Of a DNA stretch of 51,660 nucleotides, positions 28,016 to 39,200 are shown piece by piece. Under the pieces are notes generated by a model. The model was not told where the DNA came from. It searched no databases and was given only the letters and a program-made list of their open reading frames with translations. The position numbers and the translations under genes are program-made. Source of the stretch: an uncultured Pseudomonadales bacterium (GTDB lineage: Bacteria > Pseudomonadota > Gammaproteobacteria > Pseudomonadales > Porticoccaceae). The first letter of the stretch is position 1; every line of letters starts with the position of its first letter. The stretch lies in NCBI GenBank assembly GCA_943787675.1, contig CALSNK010000022.1, positions 1 through 51,660 on the forward strand. Direction: 5' to 3'.

Positions 28016-28264
28016 TTATTTTCTAACCGCGTTATAGATAAACAGTAATGCGAGGGCACCAACAACGGCAGTGATCAAGCTGCCAATACTGAATTCACCG
28101 GTACTGCCCAGGCCAACAAACGAGCCCAGCCAGCCGCCGACAAAGGCACCGGCTATACCCAGCAATGCGGTAATAACCAGCCCGCCGCCATCTTTACCCG
28201 GCATAATATATTTAGCCAGTACGCCGGCCAGTAGTCCTAATATGATCCATGATAAAAATCCCAT
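28016..28264 (-). CDS. GlsB/YeaQ/YmgE-family small membrane protein
   Basis: An 82-aa inner-membrane protein with three hydrophobic helices (~3-20, ~28-50, ~58-78) separated by Gly-rich turns. The family signature WIILGLLAG...KYIMPG and ALLGIAGAFVGG is clear. The family is often stress-induced and its older name 'transglycosylase-associated' has no firm biochemical basis. GGAGA precedes the ATG. It lies 22 bp downstream of mscS and is probably co-transcribed. Confidence 0.92.
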   Translation of the reverse strand: MGFLSWIILGLLAGVLAKYIMPGKDGGGLVITALLGIAGAFVGGWLGSFVGLGSTGEFSIGSLITAVVGALALLFIYNAVRK

Positions 28265-28286
28265 AATACGTCTCCAATTTGGTTAA

Positions 28287-29108
28287 TTATTTGACTGTGT
28301 TTTCTACGTTGTGAACATGTATGTCGCGCTGTGGATAGGGAATTGAAATACCTTCGCTATCTAACGCTTTTTTCGCTGCTTCGGTAATTTCGAAATAGGC
28401 GCCCCAGTAATCCGCAGTTTTCACCCAGGGACGACAGACTAAATTTACGCTGCTATCGGCAAGTTCAACTACTGCAATGGTGGTTTCGGGAAACTCTAAT
28501 ACCTGAGCATTATTGGCCACTACTTTTGCCAGTACCGCTTTAGCGGCATCAATATCATCGCCATATCCCACACCAAATACCAGATCGACACGACGGGTAT
28601 CATTGGCTGAATAATTGACAATGTTGCCACTGATGACACCACCATTTGGCACTATGATTTTTTTATTATCGGGAGAATTTAATTCAGTGGTAAAGATTTG
28701 AATATTTTGTACCACACCAGATACACCCGCAATCTCAATAAAGTCACCGACTTTAAAAGGCCGAAATATAAGAATCAGTACACCGGCGGCAAAGTTTGCC
28801 AGAGACCCCTGAAGTGCCAAACCAATAGCAAGACCTGCGGCACCCACAATAGCGACAAAGGAGGCAGTTTGAATACCCAACTGACCCAGCGCGGCAATAG
28901 ACACAAAGATCAACAGCGCCCAGTACACAAGACTGCCTGCGAAATTTTGAATAGCAGGATCGACATCATTTTTGCTCATCAGCTTTTCAACAACCTTGGC
29001 AATTTTTTTAACGACCCACTTACCGATCACAAATATCAGTAGCGCCATTAGTATTTTGATGCCGTAGAGCATTACCAGCTCCTGTATTACTTCTAAATTC
29101 TCACCCAT
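28287..29108 (-). CDS. mscS: MscS-family mechanosensitive channel
   Basis: A heptameric inner-membrane channel that opens under hypo-osmotic tension. The 273-aa length fits small-conductance MscS (286). Three helices occupy ~12-30, ~60-80 and ~85-120. The pore helix shows the alternating Gly/Ala pattern (GAAGLAIGLALQGSLANFAAG), followed by the beta-domain FRPFKVGDFIE and the cytoplasmic vestibule ending IPYPQRDIHV. It shares an operon with the downstream YeaQ-like gene and is separated from parC by the parC terminator. Confidence 0.95.
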   Translation of the reverse strand: MGENLEVIQELVMLYGIKILMALLIFVIGKWVVKKIAKVVEKLMSKNDVDPAIQNFAGSLVYWALLIFVSIAALGQLGIQTASFVAIVGAAGLAIGLALQGSLANFAAGVLILIFRPFKVGDFIEIAGVSGVVQNIQIFTTELNSPDNKKIIVPNGGVISGNIVNYSANDTRRVDLVFGVGYGDDIDAAKAVLAKVVANNAQVLEFPETTIAVVELADSSVNLVCRPWVKTADYWGAYFEITEAAKKALDSEGISIPYPQRDIHVHNVENTVK

Positions 29109-29259
29109 GGTTAATTCCTTTTAGTATGCTTAAGTAGCGCCTGACGACCATAGATCGTTACACTATGTATTAAAGCCTCAGGCATTCCCTTAAGCGTAGT
29201 CTAAGAATGGCGGTATTTCTAAGATTGGAAGGTAGAAATTTAGCCTAGATAGTTGATAT

Positions 29260-29293
29260 AAAAAAAGGGCCCAGAAAACTCTGAGCCCTTTTT
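29260..29293. terminator. Terminator after parC
   Basis: A 9-bp stem (29267-29275 with 29280-29288, one G-U pair in the minus-strand RNA) with a 4-nt loop is followed by seven T on the minus strand (29260-29266). T-runs on both sides allow bidirectional use. It lies 34 bp past the parC stop. Confidence 0.85.
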
Positions 29294-29327
29294 AATTGTT
29301 GCAGATGTATGTGTTAGAAAGCCCTTG

Positions 29328-31580
29328 TTAGCCTCCCTGTATATCCAGCTTATCAACTTTCTGGAAGCCCCTAGGTAGCTTGTGTCCACGGCGTCCACGC
29401 TCACCACGATAGTGCTCGAGGTCTGTGCCCTTCATCACCAGATAGCGTTTACCCGAATAAACCACCAATGCGCTACCCTGAGGAACAATCGCATAATCAA
29501 CCACAAATTCTTCGCGGCTCTGCAAACGTGACCCTGGAATATTAAGAATCTTATTACCTTTGCCCCGCGCCAGTTCTGGCAGATCGGCAATCGGGAACAC
29601 CAGCATGCGGCCCTCGTTACTTACTGCAGCAATTAGCGCTTCGCTGTCGTTGACCACTTTCGGATTTAAAATCCGACCGCCCTTGGGAATCGATACTACC
29701 GCTTTACCCGCTTTGTTCTTGGTATACAGGTCGCCAATCGTTGCAATAAAGCCATAGCCCGCATCGGTGCCCAGCAGTATTTTCTGGTCATCTTCGCCCA
29801 TCAGGACATCGGTAAACAATGCTCCCGAGGGTAGATTTAGACGCCCGGTAGCCGGTTCACCCTGACCCCGTGCCGAGGGTAAGGTATGGCCTGGCAGTGC
29901 ATAAAAACGTCCGCTGGTATCTTGCAAAAATACATTTTGATTGCTGCGCCCAAGCGCCGCAGCGAGAAACTTATCCCCAGACTTATAGCTCAAACTTGTA
30001 GGGTCAATCTCGTGACCCTTGGCTGCACGCAACCAGCCTTTGTCAGACAACACCGCAGTAATGGGCTCTGCAGTCAGTAAGTCTTTTTCATTAAAGGCCT
30101 GGGCTTCACCGCGCTCTCTTAGAGGCGAGCGGCGGTCATCGCCGTATTCTTCGGCAGTCTCTTTAAGTTCATTTTTAACCAGTGTTTTAAGGCGCGCTTC
30201 GGAACCCAACAATAATTCCAATGCGGCTTTTTCTTTGGCTAACTCATCCTGCTCGCTACGAATTTTAAATTCTTCCAACCGCGCTAACTGACGCAGCTTT
30301 GTGTCCAGTATATATTCCGCCTGAGTATCCGAGAGACCAAAGCGTGCGATCAACGCCGGCTTGGGTTCGTCTTCGGTACGGATAATATGAATGACTTCAT
30401 CGATATTTAAAAAGGCGGTTAACAAACCGTCTAATAGGTGCAGTCGTTTTTCAACTTTCTGTAATCGGTAGTCGAGGCGACGACGGGTCACATCGGTACG
30501 GAACACCAACCATTGCTTTAAAATCTGCAACAGGTTCATCACCGAGGGCCGGCCATCAATACTAATAATGTTCATATTGATTCTGTAGCTGCGCTCGAGA
30601 TCTGTGGTCGCAAACAGGTGGTCCATTAAGGCTTCTGTATCAACGCGATTTGAGCGCGGGGTGATAATTAGACGGGTTGGGTTCTCATGGTCCGATTCAT
30701 CCCGTAAATCTTCAACCATTGGCAGTTTTTTGTTGCGCATCTGCGCGGCTATCTGCTCAAGAATTTTGGAACCCGAAGCCTGGAAGGGCAAGGCAGTAAC
30801 AATAATATCACCGTCTTCTTTATTCCAGATGGCACGCATTTTTACCGAGCCACGGCCCGTCTCATAGGTATTTAGAATATCCGCCTGACTGGTAATTATT
30901 TCCCCTTCAGTGGGGAAGTCCGGCGCTTTGATGTAGTTCATCAGGTCAGGGACTGTGGCTTTTGGATTATCCAGCAAATGCAGACAGGCGCTAACTACCT
31001 CATTGAGATTGTGGGGGGGAATATCTGTCGCCATGCCCACCGCAATGCCGGTGGTGCCATTGAGCAGCACATTGGGCACCCGTGCCGGCAGAATTTCTGG
31101 CTCGTCCATGGTGGCATCGAAGTTGGGGCGCCAGTTAGCGGTGCCCTGTCCCAGCTCTGAAAGCAGAACATCGGCATACTTGGAAAGCTTGGATTCGGTG
31201 TATCGCATGGCTGCGAACGATTTTGGATCGTCCGCCGAGCCCCAGTTACCCTGACCATCTACCAGCGGATAGCGATAGGAAAACGGCTGAGCCATCAACA
31301 CCATGGCTTCGTAGGCGGCACTGTCACCATGGGGATGGAATTTACCAATTACATCGCCGACAGTACGGGCAGACTTTTTATATTTGGCGCTGGCTTTTAG
31401 GCCCAGTTCGCTCATGGCATAGACAATGCGTCGCTGCACTGGCTTGAGGCCATCGCCAATGTGCGGCAGGGCGCGATCGAGGATAACGTACATGGAGTAA
31501 TCCAGATACGCCTGCTCGGCATAGTCACTGAGTGGTCTACTCTCGACGCCCTGGTCATTAAAGGTGATGATATCGCTCAT
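29328..31580 (-). CDS. parC: DNA topoisomerase IV subunit A
   Basis: The DNA-cleaving subunit of the enzyme that decatenates daughter chromosomes. The 750-aa protein has the winged-helix/tower region and catalytic Tyr in [10 protein letters not shown] (~122). The quinolone-determining segment [10 protein letters not shown] keeps Ser and Glu at the E. coli Ser80/Glu84 positions, so no classic resistance change is visible. The C-terminal domain has degenerate beta-pinwheel repeats. AGGA lies upstream of the ATG. It follows parE by 24 bp and ends at the terminator 29260-29293. Confidence 0.98.
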   Translation of the reverse strand: MSDIITFNDQGVESRPLSDYAEQAYLDYSMYVILDRALPHIGDGLKPVQRRIVYAMSELGLKASAKYKKSARTVGDVIGKFHPHGDSAAYEAMVLMAQPFSYRYPLVDGQGNWGSADDPKSFAAMRYTESKLSKYADVLLSELGQGTANWRPNFDATMDEPEILPARVPNVLLNGTTGIAVGMATDIPPHNLNEVVSACLHLLDNPKATVPDLMNYIKAPDFPTEGEIITSQADILNTYETGRGSVKMRAIWNKEDGDIIVTALPFQASGSKILEQIAAQMRNKKLPMVEDLRDESDHENPTRLIITPRSNRVDTEALMDHLFATTDLERSYRINMNIISIDGRPSVMNLLQILKQWLVFRTDVTRRRLDYRLQKVEKRLHLLDGLLTAFLNIDEVIHIIRTEDEPKPALIARFGLSDTQAEYILDTKLRQLARLEEFKIRSEQDELAKEKAALELLLGSEARLKTLVKNELKETAEEYGDDRRSPLRERGEAQAFNEKDLLTAEPITAVLSDKGWLRAAKGHEIDPTSLSYKSGDKFLAAALGRSNQNVFLQDTSGRFYALPGHTLPSARGQGEPATGRLNLPSGALFTDVLMGEDDQKILLGTDAGYGFIATIGDLYTKNKAGKAVVSIPKGGRILNPKVVNDSEALIAAVSNEGRMLVFPIADLPELARGKGNKILNIPGSRLQSREEFVVDYAIVPQGSALVVYSGKRYLVMKGTDLEHYRGERGRRGHKLPRGFQKVDKLDIQGG

Positions 31581-31604
31581 CGTGATTCCTGTATTAAATA
31601 CGGT

Positions 31605-33497
31605 TTATAGGTTGGCTGAATCGGCTAAGTTGCCTTTGCTCTCTAGCCAGGCGCGTCGATCTGAGGCACGTTTTTTGGCCAGTAACATATCCATAATACT
31701 GTTGGTTTCATCGCCGGGTTCAAGGGTTAGCTGAACCAGGCGTCTGGTATCTGGATCCATGGTGGTTTCGCGCAGCTGGAGTGGATTCATCTCACCCAGA
31801 CCTTTAAAGCGCTGGACATTGACCTTGCCGCGCTTACCCTCAGCCTGAATTCGATCGAGAATACCCTGACGCTCGGCATCATCGAGGGCGTAATAAACCT
31901 CTTTGCCCACATCGATTCTAAACAGCGGCGGCATGGCCACATAGACATGACCCTTGGCCACTAGGGGGCGGAAATGACGAACAAACAGTGCACAGAGCAA
32001 GGTGGCAATATGCAGTCCATCGGAATCCGCATCGGCAAGAATACAAACCTTGTGATAACGCAGTGAGTCGACGTCTTCAACCGCCGGATCTACACCCAGA
32101 GCAACAGAGATATCATGAACTTCTTGGGAACCGAGAATCTCCTGAGAATCCACTTCCCAGGTATTAAGAATCTTACCTCGCAGGGGCATAATCGCCTGAT
32201 TTTCGCGGTTGCGCGCCTGTTTAGCGGAGCCTCCTGCCGAGTCACCCTCTACAAGGAATATCTCACAGCGTTCAGGTTCACCGCTGGAGCAGTCGGCCAG
32301 TTTGCCTGGCAGTGCCGGGCCCTGAGTGATTTTTTTACGCACCACTTTTTTGCTGGCACGCATACGACGCTGAGCCGCAAAAATACACAGGTCGGCCAGT
32401 TTCTCGGCCTCTTCGGTGTGCTGGTTTAGCCACAGGCTAAAGGAATCTTTGACCACGCCAGAAACAAAGGCCGCCACTTCTCTGGAGGACAGACGATCTT
32501 TGGTCTGGCCGGAAAACTGTGGATCGGCAAGTTTGCACGACAGCACAAAACTACAGCGATCCCAGATGTCGTCTGGGGTTAATTTAATGCCTCGGGGCAG
32601 CAAATTTCTAAATTCACAAAACTCACGTATCGCATCCAGAAGACCCGTGCGCAGACCATTGGCATGGGTGCCGCCCTGCGGGGTCGGAATCAGGTTTACA
32701 TAGCTCTCTTGAACCAGTTCACCGCCCTCAGGCATCCATTGCACAGCCCAGTCCACCGCCTCATTGGAGGAGGCAAAGGTGCCAATAAAGGGCTCGGCTG
32801 GCAGTACTTCCCAGCCATGCAGCGCACCGGCCAGATAGTCTTTTAGGCCATCTTCGTAATACCATTCTTCATTTTCATTGGTATTTTCATTGTAGAAGCT
32901 AACGGTTAAACCGCCGCAGAGCACGGCTTTGGCGCGCAGCACATGGCGCAGTCGACTCACCGAAAATTTGTTGGAATCAAAGTAACTGGCGTTTGGCCAA
33001 AAGCGCAAAATGGTACCCGTGTTGCGCTGGCCGCAGGTATCGATCACCTGAAGGTCAGAAGTTTTATAGCCATCGGCAAATAGAATTTGATGGACCTTGC
33101 CATCCCGTTTGACCGTCACTTCCATCTTGGTCGACAGCGCGTTGACTACCGACACCCCCACACCGTGCAAGCCCCCTGAAAACTGGTAGTTGTCATTGGA
33201 GAACTTGCCACCCGCATGAAGGGTCGAGAGTATGACTTCGACGCCGGGGATGCCCTGCTCGGGATGGATGTCCACCGGCATACCGCGGCCATCATCACAG
33301 ACCGACAGCGAGCCATCTTTGTGCAGGCTCACTTCGACACGGCTGGCATGGCCAGCAAGTGCCTCATCGACACTGTTATCGATAACCTCCTGAGCCAAAT
33401 GATTGGGGCGACTGGTGTCGGTGTACATGCCCGGTCTTTTACGAACAGGATCCAGACCCGTTAGAACTTCAATGTCTTTTGCGTTGTAGTTGCTCAT
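31605..33497 (-). CDS. parE: DNA topoisomerase IV subunit B
   Basis: The ATPase subunit of topoisomerase IV, 630 aa as in E. coli. The GHKL fold shows VIDNSVDEA, DDGRGMP and GGLHGVGVSVVNAL in the first 130 residues. The TOPRIM domain has LVEGDSAGGSAKQ and DADSDGLH metal motifs, and the tail carries QRFKGLGEMNP. Gene order nudF-yqiB-cpdA-yqiA-parE-parC on one strand repeats the enterobacterial cluster. Confidence 0.98.
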   Translation of the reverse strand: MSNYNAKDIEVLTGLDPVRKRPGMYTDTSRPNHLAQEVIDNSVDEALAGHASRVEVSLHKDGSLSVCDDGRGMPVDIHPEQGIPGVEVILSTLHAGGKFSNDNYQFSGGLHGVGVSVVNALSTKMEVTVKRDGKVHQILFADGYKTSDLQVIDTCGQRNTGTILRFWPNASYFDSNKFSVSRLRHVLRAKAVLCGGLTVSFYNENTNENEEWYYEDGLKDYLAGALHGWEVLPAEPFIGTFASSNEAVDWAVQWMPEGGELVQESYVNLIPTPQGGTHANGLRTGLLDAIREFCEFRNLLPRGIKLTPDDIWDRCSFVLSCKLADPQFSGQTKDRLSSREVAAFVSGVVKDSFSLWLNQHTEEAEKLADLCIFAAQRRMRASKKVVRKKITQGPALPGKLADCSSGEPERCEIFLVEGDSAGGSAKQARNRENQAIMPLRGKILNTWEVDSQEILGSQEVHDISVALGVDPAVEDVDSLRYHKVCILADADSDGLHIATLLCALFVRHFRPLVAKGHVYVAMPPLFRIDVGKEVYYALDDAERQGILDRIQAEGKRGKVNVQRFKGLGEMNPLQLRETTMDPDTRRLVQLTLEPGDETNSIMDMLLAKKRASDRRAWLESKGNLADSANL

Positions 33498-33519
33498 GCG
33501 CTCTTATTATTCAATGTAA

Positions 33520-34101
33520 TTAAACCTGCGTTGAAGTCAGAAACTGGTGGATGTCCGCCAGATGCTGCTCGTAATGTATAAAACTATGATCACCACCCTC
33601 TTCGGTGACAATGCTGCATCCCTGATAGCGTATCTGTGCATCGCGATAATCAAGCACTTGGTCACCGCTTTGCAATAGCACGTGATAATTATTTTTAATT
33701 TCGAGGCTATCTGGATCTAAATTTATGTACTCATCTATATGCCGAGGCTCAAATGTCCATTTCTCGCCAGTACTGTAATTCTCGTTTTCACCGAGCCACT
33801 TATCCAACCCTCTGCCCGGGCTTACCGCAGGATTAATAAGCACCGCCCGCAGGTTATAGCGCTCGCTTAAACAGGTCGCAAAAAAACCACCCATAGAGCT
33901 GCCCACGAGATAAACCGGCTGCTCTGCGCAATCTTCTATCAACCCAGTCAGCATTGCCATAGCGCTATTGGCATAGGGCGGCAGTGGCGGACAGATAAAT
34001 GTTATTTCAGGGGCATGGTGGGTAAACCAAGACTGGGTTTGCAGTGCCTTTTTAGATTGGGGCGAGCTGTTAAACCCGTGTAAATATAGCAGTGTAGGCA
34101 T
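33520..34101 (-). CDS. yqiA: YqiA-type esterase
   Basis: A small cytoplasmic alpha/beta-hydrolase (193 aa; E. coli YqiA 193) active on short acyl esters in vitro. The N-terminal strand LLYLHGFNSSP gives the oxyanion site and the nucleophile is in GSSMGGFFA. The acid probably lies in GDQVLDY and the His in GGDHSF. It sits between cpdA and parE, its normal place. Confidence 0.94.
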   Translation of the reverse strand: MPTLLYLHGFNSSPQSKKALQTQSWFTHHAPEITFICPPLPPYANSAMAMLTGLIEDCAEQPVYLVGSSMGGFFATCLSERYNLRAVLINPAVSPGRGLDKWLGENENYSTGEKWTFEPRHIDEYINLDPDSLEIKNNYHVLLQSGDQVLDYRDAQIRYQGCSIVTEEGGDHSFIHYEQHLADIHQFLTSTQV

Positions 34102-34160
34102 ACTGAGGTAACCTGAAAATCAGGGCCTATTATAGCCAAGAATAAGCGCTTGTCAGCCCT

Positions 34161-34946
34161 CTAATACCGCGCGCAGTCGAGGTCGGGAATTTGCGTGGAC
34201 TCATGTAAAAATTCAACCCCAGTGTCGACAGTGCCGTCCTGATGAAGATCGAGCCAGCGATAACCGGGAGGCTGATCCGATAGGGCAAAATCATGACTGT
34301 GCTGCTTAAACTGAACACAGCTTGAGGGCGCAGAATAAAGCGGTAGATCGCCCCAGACACCATCGAACTGCTGATGCACATGACCAGTGATAACGGCTCT
34401 AACCTTACCATGGGCCTGTAATAGCGTATAAAGCTGCTGCTGATTATCGATTTGCTGTTGATCTAACCAAGCGCAGCCCACATTGACCGGACTGTGGTGC
34501 ATGGCCAACAGCACATACTTATCGGCCAGACTATCCAGGCCCTGCTTAACCTGCACCAACTGTTCATCTGAAATATGTCCGCCGGGTTTATTCGGCTGTG
34601 AGCTATCGAGAGTCAATACGGCCCAACTGCCCATTTTATGGCTCTGCACTGGCGGATAATCCACCAGATTGGCGGCCATCACATCAAAATCATCATGGTT
34701 GCCGGGCAACCAGATCGCCTGCTTACGATAATCAACGAGGGTTTTATTAAGTAATTGATAGGCTGCGGGTTCACAGTCACCGGCCAGATCTCCGGTTAAT
34801 AACAGTAGGTCTGTACCGCGGCCCTGCTGCTCAACTGCCTGTAATACGCATTGAAAGCTTTCTAAAGTACGCACACCACCCAACATGGAATCACTGTCTG
34901 GTCCAAGGTGAAGGTCTGTAATCTGCGTGAGTCGAACAACTTTCAT
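34161..34946 (-). CDS. cpdA: 3',5'-cyclic AMP phosphodiesterase CpdA
   Basis: A class III metallophosphodiesterase that lowers cAMP. The 261-aa protein keeps all metal motifs: DLHLG (Asp/His), TGDLAGD, GNHDDFD, MHHSP and GHVHQQFDG. GGAAG precedes the ATG at longer than usual spacing. The gene starts 6 bp after yqiB, indicating coupled expression. In E. coli the deduced substrate is cAMP; here that is inferred from synteny and motif match. Confidence 0.94.
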   Translation of the reverse strand: MKVVRLTQITDLHLGPDSDSMLGGVRTLESFQCVLQAVEQQGRGTDLLLLTGDLAGDCEPAAYQLLNKTLVDYRKQAIWLPGNHDDFDVMAANLVDYPPVQSHKMGSWAVLTLDSSQPNKPGGHISDEQLVQVKQGLDSLADKYVLLAMHHSPVNVGCAWLDQQQIDNQQQLYTLLQAHGKVRAVITGHVHQQFDGVWGDLPLYSAPSSCVQFKQHSHDFALSDQPPGYRWLDLHQDGTVDTGVEFLHESTQIPDLDCARY

Positions 34947-34952
34947 TACTAA

Positions 34953-35393
34953 TTAAACTTCCAATTCTGTTATGCCGTGACGCAGCCCCTGAGACAGCAG
35001 CTCGCTTAAAAACATGTTCCACTGCCACTTTTCATCTCGCGCCTGCATACCCTTTTGTTCAGACAGTGCCCAGGGAATTGTCCTGTCACTGCACCATTCA
35101 ATAACTTCTGCCATGCGGGCATCGCGGTACACACGCACTTTTATCTCGATCTCAGGCAACCATTCTGGGCCCGTATTATCCGCCACGATCAGCAATGTAC
35201 TGGTGTATTTGGTCACCTCTATTATCTCTACGCGCATCCCGTTCTGTGGCTGGTCTCGGTAGTGCAGCCGAGTAGAGGCGCCCAGTATCCTTGAATCTGG
35301 CATAGCCAGCTGCAGGCGCTGGTAGTTGCGCTCACATTCTTCATGTAAGCGCATTAAATCGAGATTGCGTTTGCGGGTTTCGAATACTGACAA
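34953..35393 (-). CDS. yqiB: DUF1249 family protein YqiB
   Basis: A 146-aa soluble protein of unknown function, always found in this cluster. It starts with the family hallmark RNLDLMRLHEECERNY and contains YTSTL and MQARDEKWQWNMFLSELL at the end. The start codon appears to be TTG (35393), with GAGGA ten bases upstream; no ATG or GTG gives the family N-terminus. It lies between nudF and cpdA. Confidence 0.9.
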   Translation of the reverse strand: MSVFETRKRNLDLMRLHEECERNYQRLQLAMPDSRILGASTRLHYRDQPQNGMRVEIIEVTKYTSTLLIVADNTGPEWLPEIEIKVRVYRDARMAEVIEWCSDRTIPWALSEQKGMQARDEKWQWNMFLSELLSQGLRHGITELEV

Positions 35394-35448
35394 ACTGTCT
35401 ATTTCCTCTGCGTGATCTGGTTAACTATTTCAATTGACTACTTTTAGC

Positions 35449-36075
35449 TTAGCTCTTAATTTGAGTACTGTTAGTCAATTTTTGGTGGTTTAACTGAAGC
35501 CACATCAGGGCTATGGTCAATGCGGCGCTATTCAATAGACCTTCAGATTGAGCCTGCATTGTCTCTTTGTAGGGCCATACCTGCAAAAGAATATCTTCGC
35601 CCTCAGTATCTAGGCCAAAGACTCCCTCGCGGCCCTGTAGATCAACCAGACCACAGTACATATGCATTTTTTCATCGCTGCCACCGGCGCTGACCAGATA
35701 GTCGCAGATGGGAATCAAATTTTCCACCTTTAGCCCAGCTTCTTCCTGACATTCTCTTATGCCGACCTCAGCGGGGGTCTCATCAGGCCCGATCATGCCT
35801 GCCACTACCTCATACTGCCAGGGGCCAAACTGGTCTTTCAAGGCGCCCAGACGAAACTGCTCTACTAGACCCACTAGGTCGTTTTTGGGGTCATAGAGCA
35901 GCACACCCACGGCATCACCGCGTTGAAACAACTCTCGTTTTAATGGCGCGCTCCAGCCACCACCAAACAGGCGATGGCTGATCACCATGCGAGTAATACG
36001 GAAAAAACCCTGAAAGACCGTTTCACGAGATTCTATGCGGCAATCCTGAGCACCAAAGCGATGTCGTTTAATCAT
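35449..36075 (-). CDS. nudF: ADP-ribose pyrophosphatase NudF
   Basis: Hydrolyses ADP-ribose to AMP and ribose 5-phosphate. The 208-aa protein (E. coli 209) carries the Nudix box GX5EX7REUXEEXGU as GMIGPDETPAEVGIRECQEE-AG at ~100-125, plus the family region VEQFRLGAL. It is first in the nudF-yqiB-cpdA-yqiA-parE-parC cluster. In enterobacteria tolC lies just upstream in divergent orientation; here an efflux cassette separates them. Confidence 0.95.
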   Translation of the reverse strand: MIKRHRFGAQDCRIESRETVFQGFFRITRMVISHRLFGGGWSAPLKRELFQRGDAVGVLLYDPKNDLVGLVEQFRLGALKDQFGPWQYEVVAGMIGPDETPAEVGIRECQEEAGLKVENLIPICDYLVSAGGSDEKMHMYCGLVDLQGREGVFGLDTEGEDILLQVWPYKETMQAQSEGLLNSAALTIALMWLQLNHQKLTNSTQIKS

Positions 36076-36250
36076 GTTATGAATTTTATCTGGAATTAGG
36101 CGTCAGTGGGTTATTTAATTGTACAGCGATCAAGGCTTTTTTAGGCGCTGGGCCTTTTCAGCAATCGAGTAGCATTAAACTTTAGCGCCTAAACCACCAA
36201 AGCTTATGACAGAAAGGAAATGTCATTCTGCCACTAAAATGAGAGTTAGT

Positions 36251-39200
36251 TTACTGACGAACTTTGCCCAAAAAGCAAAACATAGAGGGAATAAGTAGCA
36301 GTGCAAGTAGAGCAGACCCCATCACGCCAAAACACATCGCCCAGGCTAAGCTTTCAAAAAACTTGTCAAATAGCAGCGGCAGCAATCCGCCCATCGTTGT
36401 CACAGAGGTGGTCAAAATATGGCGAGTTGACCTAATGGTTGTCTCAATTAGATTATCTTTGGAAATCTGGCCCGCCCCGGCATCCTCATTGAGATGTGAG
36501 AGAACAACGATAGAGTCATTAATGGCTAATCCTGCCAGGCCAACAATACCCACCAGACCAATAAAGCCAAAGTTTTGCAAGCCGACAAACATGCCTAAAA
36601 ATCCAAGGCCAATACACAGGGTACCCACGAGTAAAATAATACCCGCCTGGCGAAAACTATTTAATATCATCACCAGGGCGACCACGATTAAACCCATAAA
36701 AAAGAAAAAGCTACTAAATATTTGCCCGAAGGATTCCGCTCTTTCGTCAGACTCACCGAATTGCCTAAGGCTGTAACCTGTGGGTAGCGAGTCTTCGAAC
36801 GCTTGCAGCTCATCTGCCACGTCGGTCAACACATTGGACCCTAATGTTCCGGGATACACCGATGCCTTTACAGCGTTATTTCTAGATCCCTGATAGCGAT
36901 TGATTTGGTTGATTTCACTGGTGTATGAAATATCAGAAAAACTCTCCACATAATCAAACCCCTCGGCACTATTGATGGCTATAAATGCCGCCTGATTGAT
37001 TTCTGATGATTCACGATTTTTATTTTTTATGCGTATGGGAATCTCTTTATTGCCATCGAGCATAGAGCCAACATAAAGCCCTCTTGTCGATGATGAAATC
37101 TCACCAATAATCTCCTTCGATGATTTAGACGAAAAGGCCAAATTCACTTCATCGAAGTTAATTTGCAATCCAGTGACGCTGGCCGACTGGTCTGCCAACA
37201 CATCACTCACCTGTGGAGACTTAGCCAAAATGGCTTTCAACTCTTCTCCCAGAGATTTTAAAATCTGATTGTCCTCACCAAAAATGGCGATTACCACTGG
37301 AAACTCAACCGGGGGGCCATTGGTAAACTTACTGACCCTAACTCTTACATCTGCATGATCCTTTTCCAGGCGCTTGGCCAAATCAGTCAGACTTGATTCC
37401 ATTTCTCTGTACGAGGACGTGAAGAACACGCCTGTCGCCAGATTGTCCGAACCCTCACCCGAGGACCCGCCAATGACGTTATATAGGAGCCGCGGCAGAC
37501 GGCGCCCAACCCACCACATATCAGTTTCGATATAGCTTTCCAGCATGACCTGATCTCGAATACTGCTAACCCTCTCATTAGTGGCATAAATAGACGCATT
37601 GGCATCAAGCTCCACATCTACCCTAAACATATTCTTGCCCTGATTTGGGAAAAAATCTGTGTCTAAAAAACCGGCTGACACAAAACCCAGTATTGGCAGA
37701 GTTAAAGACAGGGCCAACGCTCGACTTGGCTTAAAGAATGCCCAGGCCAAAAAGTTTCTGTATTTGGTGCGCATTCCAGCATGGCTAAATCCAATATTTT
37801 TAGACTTATTCAAATTCAAGAAATTGGAGTCTTCCATTGTTTTTAACAACACAGGAACCACAGTCAGTGCCAAAAATAACGATGAGGTTACCGCTAATAT
37901 AATGGTAATGGCCATATCACCGACAAATTCAGGACTTGCGCCTTTACCCGCCGCCATAGGCATAAAGGCTAATCCCGTTGTGACCGTAGCCGCTAACAAT
38001 GGCAGTGAGAGGTGCCTGATTGAGGCGTAAATAGCCTGTCTATTGACTAAATTTAGAGATTTGCGGTATCTGTAATCTTCAACAACAATGATTGAATTAT
38101 CGATTAACAAGCCCAGGGACAAAATAATGCCGGTCACAGACGTCTGATGCAGTGGCACATCTAAAATAGTGCAGCCTATAAGAACCAATAAAATAGTGAG
38201 TGGCACCACAGCGCTTACAATAACAGCAGAGCGAGGACCCAGTAGCAGGTAACTTAAAAACAGCACGATAAAAGTGGCCAGCAGAATACTTTGCATCAGA
38301 AAAGAAAACTTTTCTTCGACATAATCAGATTCGTTATAGATTACCTCTAGGCCGATTTCATCAGGCAGGCCCGCTTTAAACGCATCAGCAACGCGCAGCA
38401 CTGCTTCGGAATACAGGTCTGTTCTTTGAGAAAACTTGCCTCGCACATCAACAAATACTGAGGGTTTTCCGTTATAGCTAACAATCTCAATGGGCGGGTC
38501 GATTGGTAATTTTTCTACCGTTGCCACATCCTCAAGTCTGATAATTTGATACGCATCCAGTGTTTTTAAGGGTAGCTTTCTTAAGTCGTTAACTAATGTA
38601 ATGTTGTCTTGGGCTTTTATTCTAAATTCAGAGCCCTGCCCAACAATATTACCTATGGCCCTCTTGCTGTCATAGCGGTCGATTGCCGTAGCGATTGACT
38701 GGATATTCATGCCGGCATCAGTTAATAAATCCAGATCGGCTCCGACAAAAATTTCTTCTTTAGTATCGCCGAAAACCAGTGTCTGTTCTGTATTGACAAT
38801 ATTGGCTAATTTTCTTTTAAACTGATTGGCTAACCGAGACAGGATAACCGGCTGGGGATCGCCACCGCCCTGCCACTGCAGAGCAAACAGTACTGTTGTT
38901 GGTGGGCCGCTATGACTGAGACGGACAGTAGTTCCAGGGGGAATTAACGCAGTGCTCTCATTTAACTTATCCTGAATCTTGGCCCAAACTTCATCTGTTT
39001 CACCTTTGCCTATGGCTTCTTTGAACTCTATTCCCACTCTGACAATGCCAGTTGAAGAGTTAGACTCAATGATTTTGATTTCGTCAACTTCTCGAAGCTG
39101 TGTTTCCAGAATATCTGCTACCTGAGTTTCCATCCTCTGCGGCGTAGCGCCGGGTAACACCGCTGTAATATCGCCCCAGCGCTCTGCTAGTTGAGGATTT

